In this document: positions 1 through 8,090 of the stretch, in pieces
Position numbering within the stretch: the stretch's first letter is position 1
Layout of the letters: every line of letters starts with the position of its first letter
Position numbers and translations under genes: made by a program
NCBI GenBank assembly: GCA_963815445.1
Contig: CAWFGV010000006.1
Span: forward strand, 248,001-312,000
Reading direction: 5' to 3'
Length of the DNA stretch: 64,000 nucleotides
Source: JANLYC01 sp963815445
GTDB lineage: Bacteria > Actinomycetota > Actinomycetes > Propionibacteriales > Nocardioidaceae
Notes under the pieces: model-generated
Database searches by the model: none
What the model saw: the letters and a program-made list of their open reading frames with translations, nothing else
Told to the model about the DNA's origin: nothing

Positions 1-217
1 CGAGCAGGAACCACGTGGTGATCGTGCCGAAGCCGCGGCCGCCGAGCCCCCACTCGTTGAGGGAGGCCATCGACTCCGGTCGCCGCCATCGCGCCGCGTA
101 GAAGCCGCCGGCCGTGACGACGATGAAGAAGAAGACGAGCACGCTCAGCGCGACGCCGTCGACGTTCGCCGCGAGCAGCTGGTCGTTCATGACGGTCCCG
201 CTACCAGAGCTGCTCAT
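1..217 (-). CDS. Sodium:solute symporter (SSS family), N-terminal fragment
   Basis: This gene runs off the left edge, so only about 72 N-terminal residues are visible. They contain a hydrophobic first membrane segment (ALSVLVFFFIVVTAGGFYAA) followed by a loop with the LNEWGLGGRGFGT stretch typical of SSS-family transporters. Its ATG (217-215) overlaps the stop of the DUF3311 gene, so the two are translationally coupled. In known genomes a DUF3311 protein next to an SSS permease usually marks a monocarboxylate (acetate/pyruvate/lactate-type) symporter. The substrate cannot be told from this fragment, although a lactate/glycolate locus lies just downstream on the other strand. Confidence 0.8.
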   Translation of the reverse strand, partial: MSSSGSGTVMNDQLLAANVDGVALSVLVFFFIVVTAGGFYAARWRRPESMASLNEWGLGGRGFGTITTWFLL

Positions 218-447
218 CGCTGGTCACCTCCGCGCGCCTTCTCGATCACCTTGAATGCGGTGAACGTGGAACCGGACGCGAGGAAGACCCACGCGAACTG
301 GTACCAGTAGAAGAACGGGAAGCCCCACAGGTGGGGGTCCTCGCTGGCATAGATCGGCACGATCATCAACGCGAGCACCGGGATCGCGAGGAGGATGCCC
401 ACGGTGACGAGCGTGGGGGTGGGCAGACGGTGGCGGTCCGTGGACAT
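214..447 (-). CDS. DUF3311 small membrane protein
   Basis: This 77-residue protein has two hydrophobic segments (about residues 12-32 and 46-62) and the FPFFYWYQFAWV stretch typical of DUF3311. The family sits immediately upstream of SSS symporters and is thought to be an accessory subunit; its exact role is unknown. The ATG at 447 follows a strong AGGAGG ribosome binding site. The stop overlaps the start of the symporter by four bases, indicating an operon. Confidence 0.85.
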   Translation of the reverse strand: MSTDRHRLPTPTLVTVGILLAIPVLALMIVPIYASEDPHLWGFPFFYWYQFAWVFLASGSTFTAFKVIEKARGGDQR

Positions 448-599
448 CGGTCCTCCTGGGGGTGGCAGGCGAGATCTGGCTAGGGGAACCCGAACAGTGG
501 GTCAACCTAGTCCTCTGAAGCCTTCTCCGCCACCGTCACGTCGGCCCCTGGGCACGATCGGCAGATTCGCGGCGGCCCGAACCGTCGTATGGTGAAGCG

Positions 600-2018
600 A
601 TGATGACAAATGCCGTCGTGGACAGCTCGGTCGTGGTCGAAGCGCTGAAGAGCCGACTGCCCAGCGGGTCGGTTGTCGTCGACGACGACGTGCTCGCGTC
701 CTACAGCGTGGACCGGGCGATGTACTGCGCGGTGGGCAAGGCGCTGGCGCTGGTGCACGCCCGTTCGACGGCTGAGGTCCAGCACGTCATGCGCGTCGCC
801 ACCGAGCATCGCGTGCCGGTCGTCCCGCAGGGCGCGCGCAGCGGCCTGTCCGGTGCCGCGAACGCCGTCGACGGCTGCATCCTGCTGAGCCTGGAGAAGA
901 TGAACCAGGTCGTCGAGGTCGACGCGCCGAACCGCATCGTCGTGACGCAGCCCGGCATCTACAACGCCGACCTGTCCCGCCGGGTGGCCGAGGACGGCCT
1001 GTTCTACCCGCCGGACCCGTCGAGCTGGGAGTTCTGCTCGATCGGCGGCAACGTGTCCACCAACTCCGGTGGCCTCTGCTGCGTCAAGTACGGCGTCACG
1101 ACCGACTACGTGCTCGGACTTGAAGTCGTGCTTGCCGACGGACAGGTACTCCGCACCGGCCGGCGCACCGTGAAGGGCGTGGCCGGCTACGACCTGACCC
1201 GGCTCTTCGTGGGCAGCGAGGGCACGCTCGGTGTGATCACCGAGATCACCCTGCTCCTGCGACCCGCTACGGAGCGACCGCTCACGGTTGCAGCGGTCTA
1301 CGACTCGGCTGCCACGGCCGCGGAGGCGGTCTCGCGCGTGGTGCGGTGCGGCGTCGTGCCGTCGCTGCTGGAGTTCATGGACAGGGTGAGCGTGCACGCG
1401 GTCAACGAGGCGTTCAACATGGGCATCGCGCCCGAAGCAGGGGCTCTGGTGCTCGCCCAGTCCGATGCCGGCGGAGAGCGTGCGGCCGACGAGATCGCGA
1501 CCATCGCCAAGGTGTTGGAGGAGGCGGGCGCCATCGAGATCGCCGTTGCCGACGACCCGGCGGAGGGTGACCTGCTGCTGGCGGCCCGGCGCGAGGTGCT
1601 GACGGCGTTCGAGAAGCTCGGCACCACGATGATCGACGACGTGTGTGTGCCGCGCACCCGCCTGGCCGAGCTCGTCGAGCGGATCGAGCAGGTGTCGGCC
1701 GACTGTGGTCTCACCATCGGGGTGGTCGGTCACGCCGGGGACGGGAACTTCCATCCCACCGTGGTCTTCGACGGTCAGGATGCCGATCAGGTCGCCCGAG
1801 CGAAGCAGGCGTTCGACGACATCATGGTGATCAGTCTCGAGCTCGGCGGCACGATCACCGGCGAGCACGGCGTCGGCATCCTCAAGATGGCCCTGCTGGA
1901 ACGCGAGCTCGGAGACCTGTCACTGCGGGTGCACCGCGACATCAAGAAGGCGCTCGACCCGCTGTCCATCCTCAACCCGGGCAAGGTGTTCGCGCTGAAG
2001 CCCGCAGGTCAGGGCTGA
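600..2018 (+). CDS. FAD-linked oxidase, GlcD/D-lactate dehydrogenase type
   Basis: This 472-residue flavoprotein belongs to the glycolate oxidase GlcD / D-lactate dehydrogenase family. It oxidises a 2-hydroxy acid to the 2-oxo acid. The N-terminal half is the FAD-binding PCMH domain, with VVPQGARSGLSGAANA around residues 78-93 and SIGGNVSTNSGGL near 143-155. The C-terminal half carries the FAD-oxidase C domain, with the metal-site motif VGHAGDGNFHP and GGTITGEHGVG. There are two adjacent ATG codons; either can be the start. The lactate permease at 2639 on the same strand suggests that uptake and oxidation of lactate or glycolate are linked. The exact substrate is not determined by sequence. 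Confidence 0.88.
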   Translation: MMTNAVVDSSVVVEALKSRLPSGSVVVDDDVLASYSVDRAMYCAVGKALALVHARSTAEVQHVMRVATEHRVPVVPQGARSGLSGAANAVDGCILLSLEKMNQVVEVDAPNRIVVTQPGIYNADLSRRVAEDGLFYPPDPSSWEFCSIGGNVSTNSGGLCCVKYGVTTDYVLGLEVVLADGQVLRTGRRTVKGVAGYDLTRLFVGSEGTLGVITEITLLLRPATERPLTVAAVYDSAATAAEAVSRVVRCGVVPSLLEFMDRVSVHAVNEAFNMGIAPEAGALVLAQSDAGGERAADEIATIAKVLEEAGAIEIAVADDPAEGDLLLAARREVLTAFEKLGTTMIDDVCVPRTRLAELVERIEQVSADCGLTIGVVGHAGDGNFHPTVVFDGQDADQVARAKQAFDDIMVISLELGGTITGEHGVGILKMALLERELGDLSLRVHRDIKKALDPLSILNPGKVFALKPAGQG

Positions 2019-2548
2019 TGCCGTCGTACGTCGCCTTCCTGCGTGCGGTGAACGTGGGCGGCCGGATGGTCAAGATGGCAGCGCTGCGTGAGCGCCTCGA
2101 GCAGGAGAGCTTCACCGCTGTCGAGACCTACATCGCGAGCGGGAACGTCAGGGTGTCCACGCGGCTGCGCTCGACAGGCTCGGTGGAGAAGCGCCTCGAG
2201 GAGCTGCTGACGGAGTGGCTCGACTTCGACGTGCCGGCGATCGTCCGCACGCCTGCGCAGCTCGCTGCGGCCCATGCCGCCGGGGCCGACCTCGCGCCGC
2301 CGCTACCCGGCAGTCCCCGCCACTATGTGGCGTTCCTGCGTGACAAACCGGCGCCCCGCGCGGCGGCTGCCCTCGCAGCCTGGGACGAGCCGGACGAGCG
2401 CGCCGTGGTCGTCGGCCGCGAAGCCCACCTGTGGCTCGCGTCGGACCGGCCGAAGCTGACCAACAACCGGATGGAGAAGCTGCTGGACACCGTGGGAACC
2501 GCCCGGGACTGGAAGACCCTGACCAAGCTGGTCGGCCTCTGGACCTGA
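2018..2548 (+). CDS. DUF1697 family protein
   Basis: This 176-residue protein opens with PSYVAFLRAVNVGGRMVKM, the hallmark of DUF1697, and has the family motif TYIASGNV near residue 37. The C-terminal LTNNRMEKLL...RDWKTLTKL stretch is also typical. DUF1697 has no established function. The start ATG overlaps the stop of the oxidase gene by one base, so the two are co-transcribed. A longer in-frame reading that begins inside the oxidase gene is an artefact. Confidence 0.87.
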   Translation: MPSYVAFLRAVNVGGRMVKMAALRERLEQESFTAVETYIASGNVRVSTRLRSTGSVEKRLEELLTEWLDFDVPAIVRTPAQLAAAHAAGADLAPPLPGSPRHYVAFLRDKPAPRAAAALAAWDEPDERAVVVGREAHLWLASDRPKLTNNRMEKLLDTVGTARDWKTLTKLVGLWT

Positions 2549-2638
2549 CCTCGGCCCCGCTGCTCAGGTGCGGCCTCGACCGAACCTGGGTAGCGTGCGA
2601 GATGTTCGCACCCGCTCACCCGCACCCAGGAGCGCGTC

Positions 2639-4345
2639 ATGTTGCTGGCCACCTATCAGCCGGACATCGAGTCGATCGGCGGTTCCCTGACCGCTTCGGC
2701 GCTGGTCGCGGCGATCCCCCTCGCTACCTTGTTCGTGATGCTGGGGGCGCTGCGCATCACCGCCTGGATCTCCGGCCTGGCGGCTCTTGCGGCTGCGCTC
2801 CTCGTCGCCATCGTCGGATTCAGTATGCCGGTCGACCAAGCCGTGTTGGCGGGTAGCCAAGGGGCCGCATTCGGCTTCTTCCCGATCATGTGGATCGTCA
2901 TCAACGCCATCTGGGTCTACAACATGACCGTCCACACCGGCCACTTCGACGTCCTCCGACGTTCGTTCGGACGCGTCAGCGACGACATGCGGATCCAGGC
3001 GATCATCATCGCCTTCTGCTTCGGAGCGTTGCTCGAGGCGCTGGCCGGATTCGGCACCCCGGTGGCGATCACGAGTGTGATGCTCATCGCCCTCGGCTTC
3101 CAGCCGATCAAGGCGGCGACGCTCGCACTCGTGGCGAACACGGCGCCGGTCGCGTTCGGCGCGTTGGCAGTGCCGATCACGACCCTGAGCACCGTCACCG
3201 GCTACCCCGTCGACACGTTGGGCGCGCTGGTCGGACACCAGACGCCTGTGCTGGCGCTGTTCGTCCCGCTGGCGCTGGTGTTCATCGTCGACGGTCGTCG
3301 AGCGCTGCGCCAGGTCTGGTTGCCGGCGCTGGTGTGTGGCTTCGCCTTCGCAGTCGCGCAGTGGCTGACGTCGACGTACTTCTCGGTGCCGCTCACCGAC
3401 ATCGTGGCAGCCCTCGTCGGTGCGCTGGCGGTGGTGACGCTGCTGCGCTTCTGGCAGCCCGCGGAGGGTTATCAGGAGGTCGGCGACCAGCCGGTGGCCT
3501 TGGATGCCGTCTCCGGTGGCGCAGCAGGGAGCGCTGCAACACCTAGCGGCGGCGGAACGGGGACCAGGACCGGGATCCGGACCGACCCTGCGGTGACGGA
3601 CTCGGGAGGGGAGATCGCGAAGGCGTACGCGCCCTACCTGGTCATCATCGCGGTCTTCAGCCTGGTGCAGATCCCGGCGCTGAAATCGGCCCTTGCGGAG
3701 GCGCCGTTCTTCTACAGCTTCCAGTGGCCGGGGCTCCATCTGCTGACCGCCGGGGGCGATCCGTCGACCCTGCCCACGTTCAACCTGAACTGGCTCGGCG
3801 CTGCCGGCACGTTGATGATCATCTCCGGCCTGATCACCATGCCGATCATCGGGATCTCCCCGCTGGCGGCCGCGCGCGCCTACCTCAAGACGTATGTGCA
3901 GCTGGCTGCGGCGATCATAACCGTGATGGCGGTCCTCGGACTCGCCTACGTGATGAACTCGTCCGGGCAGACGACGTCGCTCGGGACCTGGATGGCGCAG
4001 ACGGGGTCCGCCTTCGCGCTGCTGTCGCCGGTCCTGGGCTGGCTGGGCGTCGCGGTCACCGGCTCGGACACGTCGTCCAACTCGCTGTTCGGGGCGCTGC
4101 AGGTGACCGCGGCCGGCCGGACCGGGCTGGACCCGGCCCTGATGGCTGCCGCGAACTCGTCAGGAGGGGTGCTCGGCAAGATGATCTCGCCGCAGAACCT
4201 GGCCATCGCCGCCGCTGCGGTGGGCATGACCGGCCGCGAGGGCGACATCTTCCGCAAGGTCGTGGGCTGGAGCGTGCTGTTCCTGGCCGTGATGTGCGTG
4301 CTCGTCTACCTGCAGACCACGGTCCTGGCCTGGATGTTGCCGTAG
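2639..4345 (+). CDS. lldP: L-lactate permease (LctP/LldP family)
   Basis: This 568-residue integral membrane protein has at least 12 hydrophobic segments. It shows the LctP signatures GALLEALAGFGTPVAIT (near residue 125) and VTGSDTSSNSLFGALQ (near 475). The family imports lactate, and in some members glycolate, with protons. A Gly/Thr-rich hydrophilic linker around residues 290-325 separates the two membrane halves. It lies 90 bases after DUF1697 and downstream of the hydroxy-acid oxidase, consistent with a lactate/glycolate utilisation operon. It is slightly longer than the usual ~550 residues because of the linker. Confidence 0.92.
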   Translation: MLLATYQPDIESIGGSLTASALVAAIPLATLFVMLGALRITAWISGLAALAAALLVAIVGFSMPVDQAVLAGSQGAAFGFFPIMWIVINAIWVYNMTVHTGHFDVLRRSFGRVSDDMRIQAIIIAFCFGALLEALAGFGTPVAITSVMLIALGFQPIKAATLALVANTAPVAFGALAVPITTLSTVTGYPVDTLGALVGHQTPVLALFVPLALVFIVDGRRALRQVWLPALVCGFAFAVAQWLTSTYFSVPLTDIVAALVGALAVVTLLRFWQPAEGYQEVGDQPVALDAVSGGAAGSAATPSGGGTGTRTGIRTDPAVTDSGGEIAKAYAPYLVIIAVFSLVQIPALKSALAEAPFFYSFQWPGLHLLTAGGDPSTLPTFNLNWLGAAGTLMIISGLITMPIIGISPLAAARAYLKTYVQLAAAIITVMAVLGLAYVMNSSGQTTSLGTWMAQTGSAFALLSPVLGWLGVAVTGSDTSSNSLFGALQVTAAGRTGLDPALMAAANSSGGVLGKMISPQNLAIAAAAVGMTGREGDIFRKVVGWSVLFLAVMCVLVYLQTTVLAWMLP

Positions 4346-4378
4346 CGGCCAGGCAGAGGAGGGGGAGAAAGCCGCCGG

Positions 4379-4954
4379 TCACACCAGGTCGACGCCGGCC
4401 GCCGTCAGCTCGTCCAGGGCGGCCGTGGTCGTCCGCGGGGCGACCCCGGCGACCAAGTCGGTGAGCACCCGGGTGCGAAGTCCGGCGCGTTGCGCATCGA
4501 GCGCGGTGGCCCGCACGCAGTAGTCGGTGGCGATGCCGCAGACATCGGCGGACTCGACGTCGTGGGCGCGCAACCAGTCGAGGAGCCGGCTGCCGTCGGG
4601 TGCGGTGCCCTCGAACCCGGAGTACGCCGCTTGGTACTCGCCCTTGACGAAGACTGCGTGGAACGGCTGCGGGTCGAGGTTGGGATGGAACGCCGCGCCT
4701 TCGGTCCCGACCACGCAGTGCGGCGGCCACGACTCGACGAAGTCGGGGTCGTCGGAGAAGTGCTCACCCGGGTCGATGTGGTGGTCTCGGGTGGCGACGA
4801 TGACGTCGTAGTCACGGTCGCGCTCGTCGGCCTCCTGCCATTGGTGCAGCAGCCCGCCGATCCGGAACGCTGCCTCGGCGCCGCCGGCCACGGCCAGGCT
4901 GCCGCCTTCACAGAAGTCGTTCTGCACGTCCACCACGATGAGTGCCCGCGTCAT
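4379..4954 (-). CDS. pncA: Nicotinamidase/pyrazinamidase
   Basis: This 191-residue isochorismatase-fold hydrolase converts nicotinamide to nicotinate for NAD salvage. Visible are the catalytic Asp in LIVVDVQNDFCEGGSL (residues 5-20), the metal-ligand motif with TRDHHIDPGEHF, and the nucleophile Cys in DVCGIATDYCVRATALDA near residue 142. The ATG at 4954 is preceded by GGGAGGAGC. The frameshifted nicotinate phosphoribosyltransferase gene lies directly upstream on the same strand, so the pair would form a nicotinamide-to-NaMN salvage operon. It converges on the lactate permease gene with a 33-base gap. Confidence 0.93.
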   Translation of the reverse strand: MTRALIVVDVQNDFCEGGSLAVAGGAEAAFRIGGLLHQWQEADERDRDYDVIVATRDHHIDPGEHFSDDPDFVESWPPHCVVGTEGAAFHPNLDPQPFHAVFVKGEYQAAYSGFEGTAPDGSRLLDWLRAHDVESADVCGIATDYCVRATALDAQRAGLRTRVLTDLVAGVAPRTTTAALDELTAAGVDLV

Positions 4955-5012
4955 GTGCCTTGCTCCTCCCGTTCGACATCCCCACGCTAGCGGGAGACCG
5001 CCGACGCAGGTA

Positions 5013-6318
5013 CTAGCCCCGACCCAGGTACTCGGTGGAGATCGCCGGCTCTCCCCGGGAGAGCTTGTGCGCGTCGAGGGGCAGCTCGTTGATCGCGGCC
5101 CGGTGGCGTTCCCGGGCCGTCTGGAGCGCTTCCCGTCCCACCACGACACCGCCGCGGACCAGTGGCCGCAGCAGCGCGCGGTCGTCGCCGTCGTCGACGG
5201 GAGGTTCGCCGATCCCGACCACCTCGGTCTGGGCCGTCCCGAGCGGGTCGCGTCGGCGCAGGGCCCACTTGCGCCCGCCGATGGAGATCTTGTCGGTGCT
5301 CTTCTTCGCGACCGGCCGCAGGGGCGATGCCCGGATCGGGCGAGTCGGCGCGCGCCACGATCTTGTACACGAATCCGCAGGTCGGATGGCCGGAACCGGT
5401 GACAAGCGAGGTCCCGACGCCATACCCGTCGACGGGAGCGGCCGCGAGACCGGCGATCGCGTACTCGTCGAGGTCGCTGGTCACGATGATCCGCGTGCGG
5501 GTGGCGCCGAGCCCATCCAGCTGGTGCCGTACCTGTCGGGCCAGCTCGCCGAGGTCGCCCGAGTCGAGCCGGACCGCGCCGAGATCCGTGCCCGCCACGT
5601 CGACGGCCAGCTTCACCGCCTCGGCAACGTCGTAGGTGTCGACGAGCAGGGTCGTTCCCGCTCCGAGCGACTCGACCTGGGCGGTGAAGGCCTCGCGCTC
5701 GGTGTCGTGCAACAGCGTGAACGAATGCGCCGCCGTTCCCGTGGTCGGCACGCCGTAGTCGAGTCCGGCCTGCACGTTGGAGGTCGCGTCGAAACCGGCG
5801 ATGTACGCCGCCCGGGCACTCGCCACCGCAGCCCACTCGTGCGTGCGCCGCGACCCCATCTCGATGCAGGGGCGCCCCTCGGCGGCCCCCACCATCCGGG
5901 AGGCCGCTGAGGCGACAGCGCTGTCGTGGTTGAGGATCGACAGCAGCAACGTCTCCAGCAGGACAGCCTCTGCGAAGCTCGCCTCGACGACCAGCAGCGG
6001 GCTGCCCGCGAAGTAGACGTCGCCCTCGCCGTACCCCCAGATGTCACCGGTGAAGCGGTAGTCCGCGAGCCAGTCGAGCGTCGCCGCGTCGACGACGTGA
6101 CGCTCGCGGAGATAGCCGAGCTGGTCCTCGGTGAACCGGAAGGACTCCAGCGCGTCCAGCACGCGGCCGGTTCCCGCCACGACGCCGTAGCGGCGACCGC
6201 TGGGCAGACGCCGCGCGAACAGCTCGAACACGCTGGCACGTTGCGCGGTCCCGGAGCGGAGCGCCGCCTGGAGCATCGTGAGTTCGTAGTGGTCGGTCAG
6301 CAGACCAGTGGCGAGCAT
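5013..6318 (-). pseudogene. pncB: Nicotinate phosphoribosyltransferase, frameshifted
   Basis: The product would make nicotinate mononucleotide from nicotinate and PRPP. The first frame, from ATG 6318, reads MLATGLLTDHYELTMLQAAL and continues through the family motifs DSGDLGELARQ and the ITSDLDEY-like VTSDLDEY to CGFVYKIVARADSPDPG. The conserved C-terminus (PVAKKSTDKISIGGRKWALR to the TAG at 5013) is in another frame. The switch lies around 5310-5345 and can be explained by one extra base in the run of four G at 5321-5324 (CCCC on the coding strand). Both sides are otherwise fully conserved, so this is a recent mutation, an assembly error or, less likely, a programmed shift. Confidence 0.85.
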
Positions 6319-6387
6319 GCCGTCAGCGTAGTGGCGTGGGTAGGCGGGCTCCGCGCCTGATCCCGTGGCTCTGAAACAATGGGCCGG

Positions 6388-6687
6388 ATGACAGCGACAC
6401 CGGAGTCGACGACGATCGAGCGTCCCGAGACCGAGGACGTCGTCATGCTCGAACCGCCGTGGATCACCCTCGTCTGGGACGACCCGGTCAACCTGATGTC
6501 GTATGTGACGTTCGTGCTCGTCGACTACTTCCACTACTCCCGCAGCAAGGCGCAGAAGTTGATGATGCAGGTGCACACCGAAGGCAAGGCCGTGGTGGCG
6601 ACGGGTTCACGCGAAGAGATGGAACGCGACGTGCAGGCGATGCACTCCTACGGACTGTGGGCAACGCTGCAGAAGACCGACGCATGA
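6388..6687 (+). CDS. clpS: ATP-dependent Clp protease adaptor ClpS
   Basis: This 99-residue adaptor delivers N-degron substrates to the Clp ATPase. The core begins at PPWITLVWDDPVNLMSYV and contains the ligand-site region, followed by SKAQKLMMQVHTEGKAVV and the C-terminal MHSYGLWATLQ, all typical of ClpS. An upstream in-frame ATG at 6379 would add three residues; neither start has a convincing ribosome site. The stop overlaps the ATG of the DUF2017 gene. The clpS-DUF2017 pair divergent from pncB is a common actinobacterial arrangement. Confidence 0.93.
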   Translation: MTATPESTTIERPETEDVVMLEPPWITLVWDDPVNLMSYVTFVLVDYFHYSRSKAQKLMMQVHTEGKAVVATGSREEMERDVQAMHSYGLWATLQKTDA

Positions 6688-7247
6688 GCTTGTTCCGTAG
6701 CCGGCGCAAGGGCCGCGTGCTGGTCGAGCTTCCGCCGTACGCCGCGGGGCTTCTCGCCAACCTCACCCGTCAGCTCATCGAGCTGCTGAGCGACGGTGAG
6801 CCCACGGATGCCAGCCGGGACCCGCTCGAGGCGATGCTCGCCATGGACGGTCCGCGCGACGCACCTGAGGACGCCGCGCTGCGACGGCTTTTCCCTGACG
6901 CGCGCCAAGACGATGCCGAGGCGGCGGCGGAGTTCCGGCGTTTCACCGAGCGGAATCTGCGCGACGGCAAGATCCGCGATGCCACCGTGGTGCTGACCAG
7001 CCTGGGAGGCGTCGACGAGCCGACCGAGGTCGACCTCGAGTTCGAGCTCGATCGTGAGCAGGTGCGGTCGTGGCTGCGCTGCCTCACCGACCTGCGGCTG
7101 ACGCTGTCTGAGCGGCTGGAGGTCAAAGCGAACGACGACGATTACTGGGACGCACTCGAGCCCGACGACGAGCGGCTCCCGATCTATGAGATCTACGGTT
7201 GGCTCGGCTACCTGCTCGAGTCGCTGCTCGACGCCGCGGGGAAGTAA
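6684..7247 (+). CDS. DUF2017 family protein
   Basis: This 187-residue acidic protein begins MSLFRSRRKGRVLVELPPYA and ends with the family's EIYGWLGYLLESLLDA. DUF2017 proteins are found almost only in actinobacteria downstream of clpS. Their function is unknown, though coupling to ClpS suggests a link with proteolysis. The start ATG overlaps the clpS stop (ATGA), which fixes the start. Confidence 0.9.
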   Translation: MSLFRSRRKGRVLVELPPYAAGLLANLTRQLIELLSDGEPTDASRDPLEAMLAMDGPRDAPEDAALRRLFPDARQDDAEAAAEFRRFTERNLRDGKIRDATVVLTSLGGVDEPTEVDLEFELDREQVRSWLRCLTDLRLTLSERLEVKANDDDYWDALEPDDERLPIYEIYGWLGYLLESLLDAAGK

Positions 7248-7353
7248 GCGTCCACCGGCGGCGTGGTCTGACCGGGCGCGTGTCTGGCGTCTCGGCATCC
7301 GGACTCCTGTCTGCCGTGGCGGGCCGCGGTGGTGACCCCCCTACGCTGGTCTG

Positions 7354-7806
7354 GTGCTGAAGATCGGACGAGACATCTACGACCAGATCGTGGCGCACGC
7401 CCGCCGGGACCACCCGGACGAGGCGTGCGGAATCGTGGCCGGGCCGGAGGCGAGCGATGAGCCTCGACGGTTCGTGCCGATGGTCAACGCGGCGCGGTCT
7501 CCGACCTTCTTCCAGTTCGACGCCACCGAGCAGCTCAAGGTATGGCGGGAGCTCGACGACAACGACGAGGTCCCCGTCGTCATCTACCACTCGCACACGG
7601 CGACGGAGGCCTATCCCTCACGTACCGACATCGGCTTGGCCGCCGAGCCGGGCGCCCACTACGTGCTCGTGTCCACGCGTGAACCGGGTCACGATCAGGG
7701 GCGCGTGGATGGACCCGTGGATGGACCCGTGGATGGACCCGTGGAATTTCGCTCGTTCAGAATTGTTGAAGGAGTCGTCACCGAAGAAGAAGTCGAGGTC
7801 ACCTGA
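7354..7806 (+). CDS. mec: Mec-type JAMM metalloprotease (CysO-cysteine hydrolase)
   Basis: This 150-residue Mov34/MPN/PAD-1 domain protein begins at a GTG. The JAMM zinc motif is intact: Glu in DEACGIVAG (near residue 24) and YHSHTATEAYPSRTD (about residues 75-89), giving HxH-x7-S-x2-D. In Mycobacterium tuberculosis Mec releases cysteine from the CysO-cysteine adduct. Here the gene is directly followed by cysO and cysM, so the same pathway is expected. Near the C-terminus a 12-base tandem repeat inserts three VDGP units in what should be a surface loop. The stop abuts the cysO ATG. Confidence 0.92.
   Translation: MLKIGRDIYDQIVAHARRDHPDEACGIVAGPEASDEPRRFVPMVNAARSPTFFQFDATEQLKVWRELDDNDEVPVVIYHSHTATEAYPSRTDIGLAAEPGAHYVLVSTREPGHDQGRVDGPVDGPVDGPVEFRSFRIVEGVVTEEEVEVT
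7705..7740 (+). repeat. Three tandem 12-bp units inside mec
   Basis: The unit GTGGATGGACCC occurs three times without a mismatch (7705-7716, 7717-7728, 7729-7740) and a fourth begins at 7741. It is in frame and encodes VDGP three times, after the JAMM site. Perfect identity implies recent slippage, so copy number may vary between strains. Confidence 0.95.
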
Positions 7807-8082
7807 ATGGCAGTCGAAGTAAGGATCCCCACGATCCTGCGCACCTACACCGCCGGCGCCAAAGCCGTCGACGGCAGTGGCGAGACCCTCGCCGACGTCA
7901 TCGACAGCGTGGAGGACGGTCACCCCGGCATCAAGGACCGTCTCGTCGAGGACGGTGGCCTGCGTCGCTTCATCAACATCTACGTCAACGACGAGGACGT
8001 GCGCTTCGTCGGTGGCCTGACCGCACCAGTGAGCGACGGCGACACGGTCGTGATCCTGCCCGCGGTCGCCGGTGGTCAGTAG
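7807..8082 (+). CDS. cysO: CysO-like sulfur carrier protein (MoaD/ThiS fold)
   Basis: This 91-residue ubiquitin-like protein should carry sulfur as a C-terminal thiocarboxylate for cysteine synthesis by CysM. It resembles M. tuberculosis CysO: PTILRTYTAGAKAV near the start and NIYVNDEDVRFVGGL then VVILPAVAGG at the end. Unusually, the terminal Gly-Gly is followed by one more codon (CAG, Gln) before TAG, so the product ends GGQ. The extra residue would have to be removed before activation; the JAMM protease encoded just upstream is the obvious candidate. The start directly follows the mec stop. Confidence 0.92.
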   Translation: MAVEVRIPTILRTYTAGAKAVDGSGETLADVIDSVEDGHPGIKDRLVEDGGLRRFINIYVNDEDVRFVGGLTAPVSDGDTVVILPAVAGGQ

Positions 8083-8090
8083 CCGCGTCC

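Noticed and set aside
507..1868. Long minus-strand open frame opposite the GlcD-type oxidase (453 codons)
   Set aside because: It is an antisense shadow caused by high GC codon bias; the composition is Arg/His/Val-rich with no domain, and the plus-strand gene is clear.
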